DNA of 64,000 nucleotides from CAWAND01 sp963727915 (GTDB lineage: Bacteria > Chloroflexota > Anaerolineae > Anaerolineales > E44-bin32), in NCBI GenBank assembly GCA_963727915.1, contig CAVSID010000002.1:372001-436000 (forward strand). The letters run 5' to 3'. Below the pieces are notes generated by a model. That model did no database searches. It was not told where the DNA came from and was given only the letters and a program-made list of their open reading frames with translations. Of this stretch, positions 9,620-18,258 are shown piece by piece (the stretch's first letter is position 1; every line of letters starts with the position of its first letter). The position numbers were made by a program, and so were the translations under genes.

Positions 9620-10531
9620 ATGAGTTTCCTGAAACGCTTTTTTGACCGGCTGGTGGGACGGCCGAGCTCTGAGCTGCCGATAGCGAGTCCCGCGAAGACG
9701 CCAAGACGGCGCCGCTCAATCCAGCACTCGTGGATGCGGTTAAGCCGGAAGATCCCCGTTCGCCACCTCACCTATGGTGCAGCGCAGTCAAGGGGCATGG
9801 AGCGGGATCACAACGAGGATGCGCTGTTTGTTCTGGCTGGGCATGTGGACGGCCAGGAGGCCATGCCGGACTTCGGGCTGTTCATGGTGGCTGACGGCAT
9901 GGGTGGACATCGGTCGGGTGAAGTCGCAAGCGCCATCTCGATTCGTACGGTTGCTAGGCATCTGACATCCGATACGATCTTGCATCTGTTCGATGCGGAT
10001 GGCCGAGCCGAGGATCGTTCCCTGCACGAGATGATCCGGGCCGCCCTCGAGGATGCCAATCAGTCGGTAGTCAATGAGGTGCCGGGGGGCGGCACGACCC
10101 TGACGGCGGTCGTGTTACTAGGAGAGCAACTCACCATCGGGCACGTGGGAGACAGCCGGGCCTACGTGATAGATGGCAACGGTTCACAGGTGATCACGCG
10201 CGACCACTCCTTGGTTGAAAGGCTGCGCGAGTTGGGTCAGCTGACCTCCGATGAGGCGGCGACCCACCCCCAACGCAACGTGCTCTACCGGGCTATTGGC
10301 CAGGGGGCCAATTTGGAAGTGGATGTCGTGTCTCATCCGGTTCCCCACGGCGGATATGTCCTGCTTTGCTCCGACGGGCTGTGGGGGGTTATTACCGATG
10401 AGGCGATTCAGCGCATCATCGGCACAGCACCCAGTCCGCAACTCGCCTGCGATGAACTCGTCCGTGCCGCCAACGCGGCAGGGGGGCCGGATAACATCAC
10501 CGCGCTCCTGATCTACTTCCCACCTGAATAA
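9620..10531 (+). CDS. PP2C-family protein serine/threonine phosphatase
   Basis: A 303-residue PPM phosphatase that should reverse phosphorylation by the adjacent kinase. The metal-binding motifs are all present: RDHNEDALF, VADGMGGHRSGE, IGHVGDSRAYV, LLCSDGLWG and GGPDNITALL. The first 45 residues are basic (TPRRRRSIQHSW) and precede the catalytic domain as a short tail. It lies 34 nt after the kinase gene and 14 nt before the J-VWA gene, on the same strand. No frame break. Confidence 0.94.
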   Translation: MSFLKRFFDRLVGRPSSELPIASPAKTPRRRRSIQHSWMRLSRKIPVRHLTYGAAQSRGMERDHNEDALFVLAGHVDGQEAMPDFGLFMVADGMGGHRSGEVASAISIRTVARHLTSDTILHLFDADGRAEDRSLHEMIRAALEDANQSVVNEVPGGGTTLTAVVLLGEQLTIGHVGDSRAYVIDGNGSQVITRDHSLVERLRELGQLTSDEAATHPQRNVLYRAIGQGANLEVDVVSHPVPHGGYVLLCSDGLWGVITDEAIQRIIGTAPSPQLACDELVRAANAAGGPDNITALLIYFPPE

Positions 10532-10545
10532 TCGGGAGACGGCCT

Positions 10546-12039
10546 TTGGCGGGTAGGAAGAACTACTATTCCCTGCTCGGAATTCCCAGGAATGCCTCAA
10601 CCGATCAGTTGCGTCGCGCCTATCGGCAGGCCGCCCTTCGGCTCCATCCCGATCGCAATGAGCAACCGGGGGACACCGAGGTTTTCCTCGAAATCAGCCA
10701 GGCATATGAGACCCTGATCGACGGTGAAGCCCGCCGCGCCTATGACGAAGAGCTTGCCGCGGAAGAGCTGGAACAGGCGGCGCAGTCGCCTTTTACGGCA
10801 CGCGTTCTTCACAGCCGGAGGGCTCTTCTCCAACTGCCCGAACCTCAGGTTCACTACTTGCTGCTGGATATCCAACCAAAACGCGCGGTGGGTCATGTCC
10901 GACCACCGGTCAACCTGTCCATCGTCATAGATCGCTCCACTTCCATGCGCGGACAGCGCCTCGACCATGTCCGCTCGGCGACGCATGAGATTCTCAAGTC
11001 GCTCCAAAATCACGACCGAGCATCGGTCACAGCCTTCAGCGATCGAGCTGAGTTGATCGTCTCCCCGGACCAGGCCAGTGACCTCGGCGTTGCCAGGGCG
11101 CGGCTGAGCTTGCTGCAGGCCGACGGCGGAACGGAGATCCTACAGGGGCTCCAGTTGGGTCTCGAGCAGCTTGAGCTCAATTTCACCAAGGAAGGGGTCA
11201 ACCATCTCATCCTGCTTACCGACGGCCGCACCTACGGCGACGAAGCACAGTGTCTTGACCTGGCCAGCATTGTGGCTGAGCGCGGGATTTCCATCAATGG
11301 CGTGGGCATCGGATCAGACTGGAGTGACCGCTTCCTCGACGACCTCGCCGGCCGCACCGGCGGCCATGTCGTCTTCCTCGACACCCCGAGGGCGGTCACC
11401 GGATTACTGGAGGGCATCTTCGATTCCCTCAGCAAGGTCATCGCCAGCCGCGTCCGTCTCGAAGGCAGCCTATCGCAGTATGTCGACCTTCGATCCGCCT
11501 ACCGTCTCCGCCCTGAGCCAATGGTGTTGTCGGACAGCCTGCCTCTCAAGCTGGGGAATCTGCCGGCCGACGAGATTATCCGCGTTCTGCTCGAAGTCGT
11601 CATCCATCCCATCGGCGACCAGGAAATGCTGACTCTGGCCCACTTCGATGTGGCCGGCGACCTCCTGGCGCTGGGTGGCGAAACGCATATTCTGCCCTCC
11701 TGGTCGAACACGCGGTATCCGACCCAGCCGGACTCGCAGCCGCCGCCGCAGGAAATCGTCGAAGCCCTTTCATCGATCGCGCTTTACAAGATGCAGGACA
11801 TGGCCAGGCATGAGGCCGAGCTTGGCCACGCCAGCCACGCCGCCCAGCGATTGGAAAATCTGGCGACGCACCTGTTGGCAAACGGGCAGCGCGATCTTGC
11901 CAAAGCAGCCCTGAACGAAGCCGAGAACCTGGCCAACGCCCGACGCTTCTCAACCGAAGGTGAGAAGATACTCAAATACGGAACCCGGGCGCTACTGCTC
12001 CCTGCTCAGGCTGAGTCGGCGAGTACAAACGATGATTGA
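10546..12039 (+). CDS. J-domain / von Willebrand factor A fusion protein
   Basis: A 497-residue protein with an unusual architecture. Residues 5-70 are a DnaJ-type J domain with the HPD tripeptide at 34-36 (LRLHPDRN), which in this family stimulates DnaK ATPase. Residues ~90-290 form a VWA domain with an intact MIDAS: DRSTS at 129-133, the Thr in GGTEI, and the Asp in LLTDGRTYGDE. The C-terminal ~150 residues contain beta strands and a helical repeat-like end (HASHAAQRLENLATHLLANG). The start is TTG at 10546 after CGGGAGA. It sits between a PP2C and an FHA gene, and its stop overlaps the next ATG by 8 bases. Confidence 0.9.
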   Translation: MAGRKNYYSLLGIPRNASTDQLRRAYRQAALRLHPDRNEQPGDTEVFLEISQAYETLIDGEARRAYDEELAAEELEQAAQSPFTARVLHSRRALLQLPEPQVHYLLLDIQPKRAVGHVRPPVNLSIVIDRSTSMRGQRLDHVRSATHEILKSLQNHDRASVTAFSDRAELIVSPDQASDLGVARARLSLLQADGGTEILQGLQLGLEQLELNFTKEGVNHLILLTDGRTYGDEAQCLDLASIVAERGISINGVGIGSDWSDRFLDDLAGRTGGHVVFLDTPRAVTGLLEGIFDSLSKVIASRVRLEGSLSQYVDLRSAYRLRPEPMVLSDSLPLKLGNLPADEIIRVLLEVVIHPIGDQEMLTLAHFDVAGDLLALGGETHILPSWSNTRYPTQPDSQPPPQEIVEALSSIALYKMQDMARHEAELGHASHAAQRLENLATHLLANGQRDLAKAALNEAENLANARRFSTEGEKILKYGTRALLLPAQAESASTNDD

Positions 12040-12545
12040 GTGTCCGAACTGCAAGCACCAGGAATTCGTGGGCACCTTGTATTGCACCGAGTGCGGCAGC
12101 CGGTTGGTCCACGTCTCGCCGATGCCCACAGTCAGCATCCCTGCTGATCGACTGGCGGACGAAGCCAACGCTACCAAGCCCTCCCCGCCCGAACCCGAAT
12201 TGGCCTCGGGGGCGATGATGGGCCTGCGGATTTTGTCGTCCGGGGAGATCCTCTCCCTGGTAGGGCGGGAGAATTTCACCCTGGGCCGCTCCGTCGAGGG
12301 TCAGGCCGTCATCCCCGATGTCGACCTGGCGACGCGCGAAGCTTATGATATGGGTGTGTCGCGCTCTGCATGCTGAGATACGGATGCTGGAGAACGGGAT
12401 CTTTCTGGCCGACCTCGACAGCGTCAACGGCACGATGGTCAACGGCCGCAAACTTGAACCGCAGTCCCCCTCCCCTCTGCGTCACGGAGACATCCTTCAG
12501 TTGGGGAGGATGCGCTTACAACTGATCACCCGCCGAAAAAGCTAG
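12032..12545 (+). CDS. Zinc-ribbon / FHA domain protein (one frame break)
   Basis: The N-terminus is a zinc ribbon with CPNC and CTEC pairs (residues 3-22), then a Pro-rich linker, then an FHA domain that binds phosphothreonine. FHA landmarks are NFTLGRSVEG (the GR that precedes the phosphate loop), a Ser-Arg-x-His segment (VSR/HAEIRMLENG) and DLDSVNGTMVNGRKL. A break near 12353 falls within the SRxH segment, and the rest is read in the next frame to 12545. It likely recognises targets of the kinase at 7710. Confidence 0.85.
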
Positions 12546-12561
12546 GTAGCTGAGGAGTCAG

Positions 12562-12804
12562 ATGTCGATCACAGTCTTGATCCACGTTTCGAACGAAGAC
12601 CCCGTCGTCGGGGAGATCGACGAGTTGCCAGCGCCGACCGATAACACAGTCACGGTCAACAACCCCCGAAGAAGGGATGGCAAGGATCTTCCCTACCTAG
12701 AGGGAAACGTAGTGACCGTGATCTGGCCCCTCCACCGCATCAACTTCATCGAGATGCTCCCCACCCACGAAGACGAGAAGCTGATCGGTTTCGTGCGCGA
12801 ATAG
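12562..12804 (+). CDS. Conserved 80-aa hypothetical protein
   Basis: A small acidic protein beginning MSITVLIHVSNEDPVVGEID and containing NNPRRRDGKDLPYL and VVTVIWPLHRINFIEM. The pattern of alternating hydrophobic residues suggests a small beta-rich fold. No family recognised. The start has GAGGAG upstream (gctGAGGAGtcagATG). It lies 16 nt after the FHA gene and one base before the response regulator, so it belongs to the operon and may be an adaptor. Confidence 0.7.
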   Translation: MSITVLIHVSNEDPVVGEIDELPAPTDNTVTVNNPRRRDGKDLPYLEGNVVTVIWPLHRINFIEMLPTHEDEKLIGFVRE

Positions 12805-12805
12805 C

Positions 12806-13540
12806 ATGTCGTCCAACGAGCCGCGCCGAAGACGGATCCTTGTGGTCGACGATGAGCCGCGGATGATCCGCTTCATCCGCCTCAACCTCGAACACGATGG
12901 TTACGACGTCTTCGAGGCCAGCAGCGGCGAAGAAGCCCTGGAGAAGCTTCGGGATCACATTCCGAATTTGGTGATCCTCGACGTGATGATGCCCGGCGCC
13001 GACGGCTTCGAGACTCTTCGGATGCTGCGAGAGATTTCCACCGTACCGGTGATCATGCTGACAGCCAAAGGCGACGTCGAAGACCGTGTCAGGGGGCTTG
13101 AACTCGGAGCCGATGACTACATCGCCAAACCCTTCGATCCGGCGGAACTCGTCAGCCGGGTCGGCGCTGTGCTGCGGCGGACAGAGATGCAGGGTGAACC
13201 GGCCCACGACGTTATCACCGTCGATGATCGTTTGAAGATCGACTTCGACCGCCGTGAGGTCTTCGTCGACGGAGAGCTCACCAAGCTCCGCCCGACGGAA
13301 TTTCGGCTGCTCTATCACCTGGTTAAGAACGCCGGGTGGGTCGTACCCCATGATCAGCTCCTGGCCAAGGTCTGGGGCTACGAGTACCGGGACGAGACTC
13401 ACTATTTGAGGCTGTACATCAACTACCTTCGCCAGAAGCTCGAGAAGGACCCTTCCCATCCCGAATACATCCTCACCGAGCGGGGCGTAGGCTATCGCTT
13501 CGTTGACTTTCGCAAAGGGCGATCCGACGATGCGGCGTAG
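12806..13540 (+). CDS. OmpR/PhoB-family response regulator
   Basis: A 244-residue two-domain regulator. The receiver domain has the acidic pair DDE at 15-17, the phospho-acceptor D59 in LVILDVMMPGADG, the Thr/Lys positions MLTAKGD and DDYIAKPFDPAEL. A winged-helix Trans_Reg_C domain follows (LTKLRPTEFRLLYHLVKN, VVPHDQLLAKVWGYEY, HYLRLYINYLRQKLE and ILTERGVGYRF). No histidine kinase is adjacent; the nearest in the window is at 24.6 kb. It is embedded in the kinase/phosphatase operon, suggesting cross-input. Confidence 0.95.
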   Translation: MSSNEPRRRRILVVDDEPRMIRFIRLNLEHDGYDVFEASSGEEALEKLRDHIPNLVILDVMMPGADGFETLRMLREISTVPVIMLTAKGDVEDRVRGLELGADDYIAKPFDPAELVSRVGAVLRRTEMQGEPAHDVITVDDRLKIDFDRREVFVDGELTKLRPTEFRLLYHLVKNAGWVVPHDQLLAKVWGYEYRDETHYLRLYINYLRQKLEKDPSHPEYILTERGVGYRFVDFRKGRSDDAA

Positions 13541-13555
13541 GCACGGGAGAGCGGA

Positions 13556-14074
13556 GTGACACGACGACTCAACATCCTGGTGACGGGACCTTACGGTGCC
13601 GGGAAGACTCAATTCATCAAGACGATCTCAGAAATCCCGGTCGTATCCACCGAACAGACCATCACGGATTGGCTGGAGTCTCACGAGAAGTCACTGACCA
13701 CAGTGGCGATGGACTATGGCCGTTTGACGATCGGTAAGGATGTGCTCCATTTACGGGGGACGCCAGGGCAAGAGCGTTTCCACTTCATGCGTGAGCTGCT
13801 GGCGCGCGAAGTGCACGGGTTCGTGCTCATGGTGGACTCCACCAACCCAGCTCATCTACCACAGGCAGTTGAGTTGATGGACGCGCTTGAGCATCTCAGG
13901 GGTCTGCCGCACGTCGTGGCTGCCAACAAGCAAGATCTACAGAACGCCGTCAGCCTGGATGAGGTGCGCACAGGTCTCAAACTTCAGGAATCTGATCTTG
14001 TCTTGCCCTGCATCAGCACGCGCAAATCAAGTGTCCGGCAGGTGCTGATTCAACTGCTCGATAGGATTGAGTAG
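13556..14074 (+). CDS. MglA/CvnD-like small GTPase
   Basis: A 172-residue Ras-like GTPase. The P-loop is GPYGAGKT (11-18), the switch II motif is GTPGQERFHFM (Thr-Pro in place of the usual Asp-x-Ala), and the guanine specificity motif is NKQD. The switch II form and FHFM resemble CvnD proteins of actinobacterial conservons, but the CvnA, CvnB and CvnC partners are absent. The start is GTG at 13556 after GAGCGGA. It is the last gene of the operon, 15 nt after the response regulator. Confidence 0.85.
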   Translation: MTRRLNILVTGPYGAGKTQFIKTISEIPVVSTEQTITDWLESHEKSLTTVAMDYGRLTIGKDVLHLRGTPGQERFHFMRELLAREVHGFVLMVDSTNPAHLPQAVELMDALEHLRGLPHVVAANKQDLQNAVSLDEVRTGLKLQESDLVLPCISTRKSSVRQVLIQLLDRIE

Positions 14075-14151
14075 TCCTCCTTCACACCCGTGCCATGCTC
14101 CACCCCTATCTCCCTCCGATCACCCAGAACCCGCCACGAGCGGGGGCGCCA

Positions 14152-15974
14152 TTATTGAGGTTTGTGATACAGCTTGAAAGACCCTTCTTCGGTTCCGGTG
14201 GTCGTCATATTGACCGACGTCTGCCATTCCTTCTGAGCAAACAGTTCCCCGCCTCGCACGGCCCATCCTGTTGTCGTGAAAGTCATGCCACTCCCTGAGC
14301 CTGCCTTCCTCACCCCCTGGCTGGGTTTGCCCAGATGAACCGGGCAGATTCGAGGTGCCTGGCAAGCCGGGGATATTGGGGATTCCCGCCCCGCCAAGCA
14401 GGCTCCCAAGATCGGGAACCGTAGGCGCAGGTCCAGATCCAGATGTGCCACTCATTTCATCCATGTGCAGGGCTTCAAAGGCCAACGTCCACATCGGACT
14501 GGGCGGCACCGTCACGGGCTGGGCCCCAGGGCACGTGACCTTGGCCAACTCGCTAGTCTTGCCAGGATCATAGGTGAGATGGATGGCGGTGACGTGGCCG
14601 TACGGCCGTCCGTCAGAGGGGGGAGCGTCTTCCCAGGTCAGAGACTTCACCTGGAATGTGCCACCCCCCGTGATCCCATCGGCGGAGCAAAGGTTGGGCT
14701 TGAATTCGTAGTCGGTGTTGTCAAGGCTGGCCGTCCCCTTGAGACCGTTGACCAGACGACCGTAGGAGTCGAGCTCGATCGCCGACGTGTCAAGCTCGAT
14801 CTGGACCGTCAATTCCACGGACGACGTGAACGATCCATCGCCCGTCCCCATTTTGGCAGTCGAATTAAACTGGAGTTCAAATGTCAAACACTTCCTGGCC
14901 AGGTCCCAGGCATGGGCTTCTACCTGGTCCAAGGAGGAGGCCGCCCCACCGGTATTTTGATCTGACCCATGCATGCCCAAAAGCTCGCCTTGTCGCATCA
15001 GGCCGAGGATGGCGGGAATAATTCGGTGGATAATGTGCTGATCCCGGCAAAGCTCATATTCCTCCTGAATGCAGACACCGGCGACTTTTGGAAGCAGATC
15101 CCCAATGTTCACATCCAGCGAGTGGGCAAATCCAAAGAGCTCGCTTTGGCGTTCGAATCCAGTGATTGTGTCGAGTGCCAACCGCCCGGCGGCGCAGCTT
15201 TCTCCGGCAGCTGCCACTCGCGGGTCAAGCACATATTGCTTCCAAGTCTTGAAGTACCAATCGAAGAAAGCGCTGAGATCGCTCTGGATATCCCTTCCCT
15301 GCCTTGCGGCCTGTTGATAGGCAAGCAACTCGGCGTCGGCAAGACTGCTCAAACGGGTCTCAACATCTCCCCCCAGCCGCTGCCGCCATGGCTCGGTGTC
15401 CGCGAGCAGTCCCTTTGTTGCCCCGGCAGATGAAAAATGGTCCAATTTGAGAAGTCAATGCGTCGGAGTTAGGGTCGACCAACGGCATGTACAAGTCGTG
15501 GTCTGGGCCGGAAGCCCCGACGGGGACGATCTGATCTACCGCCGCGTTGTCTGCCGGCTGTATCGTGAGGTTGACGTACGAGTAGAACATCTGCCCATCC
15601 GGCTCCAACTGGACAGCCCCGATCAGACCTTCGTTCTTCCAGGGGATCCCATCCATGGATGTGATCGGCACCAGCCCGATCTCGACATCTTCAACCAGCG
15701 CTTTTGCTGGGATTTCGAGCGTGTACCTTGTTCCGTCTGCGCCGGTGGCGGCGAGGGTCCCACCCTCCGGCCCGATGATCGCAGATGACGCGTGCGATTG
15801 ATCCAGAGTCAGAGATACTGGGATCGGCTTGGTGTCAGGATTCACAGCTTCTGAGGCGTCCAGTTTGGTACCCTGAGGGTTCAGGGTTGAGAAATTGCAG
15901 GCGATGCCGACGGCTGAAACACAACCTAGCGCAACTAGTACCACCCACAGAGCACGACCAGTAGTCCGCGACAT
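14152..15974 (-). CDS. Lipoprotein with ZU5-like N-terminal domain (two frame breaks)
   Basis: Starting at the ATG at 15974, the protein has a basic N-terminus, a hydrophobic helix and a lipobox-like Cys (VSAVGIACNFS). A ZU5-like beta domain follows (IGPEGGTLAATGADGTRYTL, then EIPAKALVEDVEIGLVPI). The large central part (WYFKTWKQYVLDPRV through VEAHAWDLARKCLTFEL) is not recognised. The tail is Gly/Pro-rich. Breaks near 15425 and 14305 join three frames, and the last segment (GSFKLYHKPQ) ends at 14152. It is probably anchored outside the membrane. Function unknown. Confidence 0.72.
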
Positions 15975-16206
15975 TTGTAAGCACAATCCTCCCGCCGCCG
16001 GCGGCTGTTGACGATTGCACAACCCAAGTTTTCGACTTGTTCCAGATTAGTGACGAGGTCTTACGCGAGGACGGTCGAGAGTGTACGCCCGGGGTGGGAC
16101 GCCTGTCAAGGGGCGAGAATTCCTTTGTTCTTTCATCGGACCGACTGGCTTGCTCGCCGAGCTCAGAGCGCAGAAGAATGTTGGGCGGCCGAAGCCGCTC
16201 GCCCGC

Positions 16207-16548
16207 CTAAGAGGCGGGTTCGTGCTCCCCGCATGGACACAGCTCCCGCAGGTACTCCCAGCGATAGATCCCGTAGCGATGGCCGTCCATCCATTTGAGG
16301 TTGATGGCGTAATTTCCCACCATCTCAGCTTCCGCCAACTCGGTCGCCTTGCTGGACACGAGAGGGATCTCGAGCATCTCCGGAGATCCTGGTCCACCCA
16401 TGTTCTCATGGCCCCCTTTGCATGCCGCACATGGGCAAGCCGCCCTCAAACCCGCAAGCGGATACTCGCTGTGGTGTCCGTCCTCCCAATCGACGATCAG
16501 CAGGCCGCGTTTCTTCGAGACCTGTAGGTTCTTGGGTCGAAATGTCAT
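16207..16548 (-). CDS. DUF971 family protein
   Basis: A 113-residue protein of the DUF971 family, which resembles the N-terminal domain of gamma-butyrobetaine hydroxylase and is often linked to Fe-S assembly proteins. Typical features are a WEDGHHSEYPLAGLRAACPC motif with clustered cysteines, a central ELAEAEMVGNYAINLKWMDG and the YRWEYLRELCPC C-terminus. Whether the cysteines bind metal is not established. The start is the ATG at 16548. The 230 bases between it and the lipoprotein start at 15974 hold no recognisable gene. Confidence 0.85.
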   Translation of the reverse strand: MTFRPKNLQVSKKRGLLIVDWEDGHHSEYPLAGLRAACPCAACKGGHENMGGPGSPEMLEIPLVSSKATELAEAEMVGNYAINLKWMDGHRYGIYRWEYLRELCPCGEHEPAS

Positions 16549-16581
16549 TCGAGCCGGCTCCCTTTCCAGACAAACCTGGCG

Positions 16582-17091
16582 CTACGGAGACTGCAGGGGG
16601 CGCAGGTAGTTGGCGACAGCCCACCCCTTGCGTGTTTCATCATAAGGGTTGACAACGAACCACCATGTGTAATCATCAGCGTCTACTGGACCGTCCTGGA
16701 CACGGAACACCTCATTGTCTCCTGCCAGTCCGATGATCGATCCGGCCAAAGATGGGTCGGATCGGAGTCTGAGCCCATCGCCACTCGTGCCGCTGATCTC
16801 GACGAGATCACCCTGACGAAATCCCCCGGCAGAGATCGGTGGTGGAACGGCCGTGGCTGTTGGTGGGAGAGGCGTGGGCGAAGGCAGCGCCGTGGGCGGG
16901 ACAGGCGTGTCTGTGGGAGCCAGCACGACAGTCAGCACAGGGGTGGGGATGCGCTGATCCTGGGGGCCCACCAACCAGGGGATCCCGATGAGAAACATGC
17001 CCAGGACAAACGTCCCGAGCAAGCCCCCGCCCACAATCCAGGCACATCCTAACCCGGAGCTCATCCAGCGCTTGCGCAACGACGGTCTCAT
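16582..17091 (-). CDS. Membrane-anchored SH3b-domain protein
   Basis: A 169-residue protein. One transmembrane helix lies at residues ~14-40 (GCAWIVGGGLLGTFVLGMFL), then a Pro/Thr linker (TDTPVPPTALPSPTPLPPTA), then a bacterial SH3-like domain (FRQGDLVEISGTSGDGLRLR through GWAVANYL). The domain should lie outside the cell and may bind the envelope. The start ATG overlaps the stop of the upstream lipid kinase gene by 4 bases, giving a two-gene operon. Confidence 0.8.
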   Translation of the reverse strand: MRPSLRKRWMSSGLGCAWIVGGGLLGTFVLGMFLIGIPWLVGPQDQRIPTPVLTVVLAPTDTPVPPTALPSPTPLPPTATAVPPPISAGGFRQGDLVEISGTSGDGLRLRSDPSLAGSIIGLAGDNEVFRVQDGPVDADDYTWWFVVNPYDETRKGWAVANYLRPLQSP

Positions 17092-18068
17092 TCGAAGCCG
17101 CCCGGGGGTTCTTCCTGCTCATCGCTGAACAAGTCCGGCCACCCGCCCTGCGGGACCAAGACGCGCACAACTCGACGGCGGACGGCAAATCGTATCTGAT
17201 TGGGTTCAGCGTGCGGCTCACCGTCGAGCTGCATCGGCAGGGGCTGATCCGCCGTGAAGACGGCTCGGTCGGCTTTGAAGTGGATCACGTTAGGATCGTC
17301 CACATGCTGACCAAGCAGGATTTCCACCACCCAACCCACGACATCTCGCACAGAGCTGCCTTTGAGGAGCCAGAATTCGAGCAGCCCATCATCGACCTTC
17401 GCCTCCGGTGACAGTTCCAACAAGCCGCCAGCATACGCGCGGATGTTGCTCACCACCGCCACCACGAAACGGCCATTCCAGCGTTGGTTCAGGGCCTCGA
17501 CCTGAAGATCGATGCCCGACCAGCCCATCGCTTCCCAGACGGTCAGAATTGTGTGCTGCGCCACCACGAAAGCCCGCGACCAGGGCTGGCGCAGGCCGAT
17601 GCTGTTGACGACTTTCCCGTCCAGCCCCATGCCCGCCCACAAAAGGAATGATCGCCCATTGCAGACCCCCAGGTCCACCTCACGGATGGTGCCCGTGACC
17701 AATCTCCGGGCCGCCTCGTCCAGGGCCAAAGGGGTTGCCCAGTTCAGGCGCGGCAGCCCGAGCTCCTGGGCCCAGACATTGGCTGTTCCTGACGGCAGCA
17801 CGCCCAGGGCCGTCTTCGAGCCCGCCAGGGCGTCGGCGACCAACCCAACCGTGCCATCCCCCCCGGCTACGAACACCGCCTCCAACCCCCTCGCGGCAGC
17901 CTCGACAGCATGCGCCCGCAAGTGCTCGGGGTCGTGCCCCGCCATGACGTCGACCGACCACCCGGCCTCGGCGAAGATGCGCATCGCCCCTGGGAGCAAG
18001 GGACCCGCAGGGAACCGGCCGGCGTCCGGATTGTAAATCAGCCAGGCGCGCCTGTGCTTTTCAGCCAC
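17088..18068 (-). CDS. Diacylglycerol kinase-family lipid kinase
   Basis: A 326-residue protein with the DAGK catalytic fold. It has the NPDAG motif near the N-terminus, the nucleotide-binding FVAGGDGTVG (GGDGT at 69-73), LGVLPSGTANVWAQEL, and the C-terminal pattern LPMQLDGEPH. Family members phosphorylate diacylglycerol or related lipids. It differs from the membrane DgkA family. The start is GTG at 18068 with a poor ribosome site. It is divergent from the kinase at 18259, with a palindromic dyad between them. Confidence 0.9.
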   Translation of the reverse strand: MAEKHRRAWLIYNPDAGRFPAGPLLPGAMRIFAEAGWSVDVMAGHDPEHLRAHAVEAAARGLEAVFVAGGDGTVGLVADALAGSKTALGVLPSGTANVWAQELGLPRLNWATPLALDEAARRLVTGTIREVDLGVCNGRSFLLWAGMGLDGKVVNSIGLRQPWSRAFVVAQHTILTVWEAMGWSGIDLQVEALNQRWNGRFVVAVVSNIRAYAGGLLELSPEAKVDDGLLEFWLLKGSSVRDVVGWVVEILLGQHVDDPNVIHFKADRAVFTADQPLPMQLDGEPHAEPNQIRFAVRRRVVRVLVPQGGWPDLFSDEQEEPPGGFE

Positions 18069-18145
18069 CGGGAGAGATTATAAGCCGAAAGCCGGAGGCG
18101 ACCGGCCGGCTCTGGCCCCGCCCGACCGATGAAGGCGGGTCCGAT

Positions 18146-18163
18146 TTGTGACGATCTTCACAA
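18146..18163 (+). promoter_or_regulatory. TTGTGA-N6-TCACAA dyad A
   Basis: The sequence TTGTGACGATCTTCACAA is a perfect 6-bp inverted repeat with a 6-bp spacer, the same form as a CRP/FNR-family site. Its centre lies about 67 bp upstream of the predicted pknB-like transcription start (~18222), close to a class I activator position, and about 80 bp upstream of the lipid kinase start. Confidence 0.65.
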
Positions 18164-18186
18164 GCCCCCGCAGGGGGATGGTTGCA

Positions 18187-18215
18187 TTGCCGGCAACTCC
18201 TTCCAGAAGTAGAAT
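18187..18215 (+). promoter_or_regulatory. Promoter of the 18259 kinase
   Basis: TTGCCG (18187-18192), 17-bp spacer and TAGAAT (18210-18215) predict a start near 18222, leaving a 37-nt leader before the TTG start. Confidence 0.55.
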
Positions 18216-18258
18216 GATGGGGTGATGGAACCTTCCGGCACCCCTTCCTCCTGAGCTG

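Noticed and set aside
15145..15170. GTTCGAATCC suggesting a tRNA T-arm
   Set aside because: It is inside a coding region of the minus-strand lipoprotein and no cloverleaf can be built.
14465..15433. Plus-strand ORFs antisense to the 14-16 kb lipoprotein
   Set aside because: They shadow the minus-strand gene, lack start signals and show no motif.
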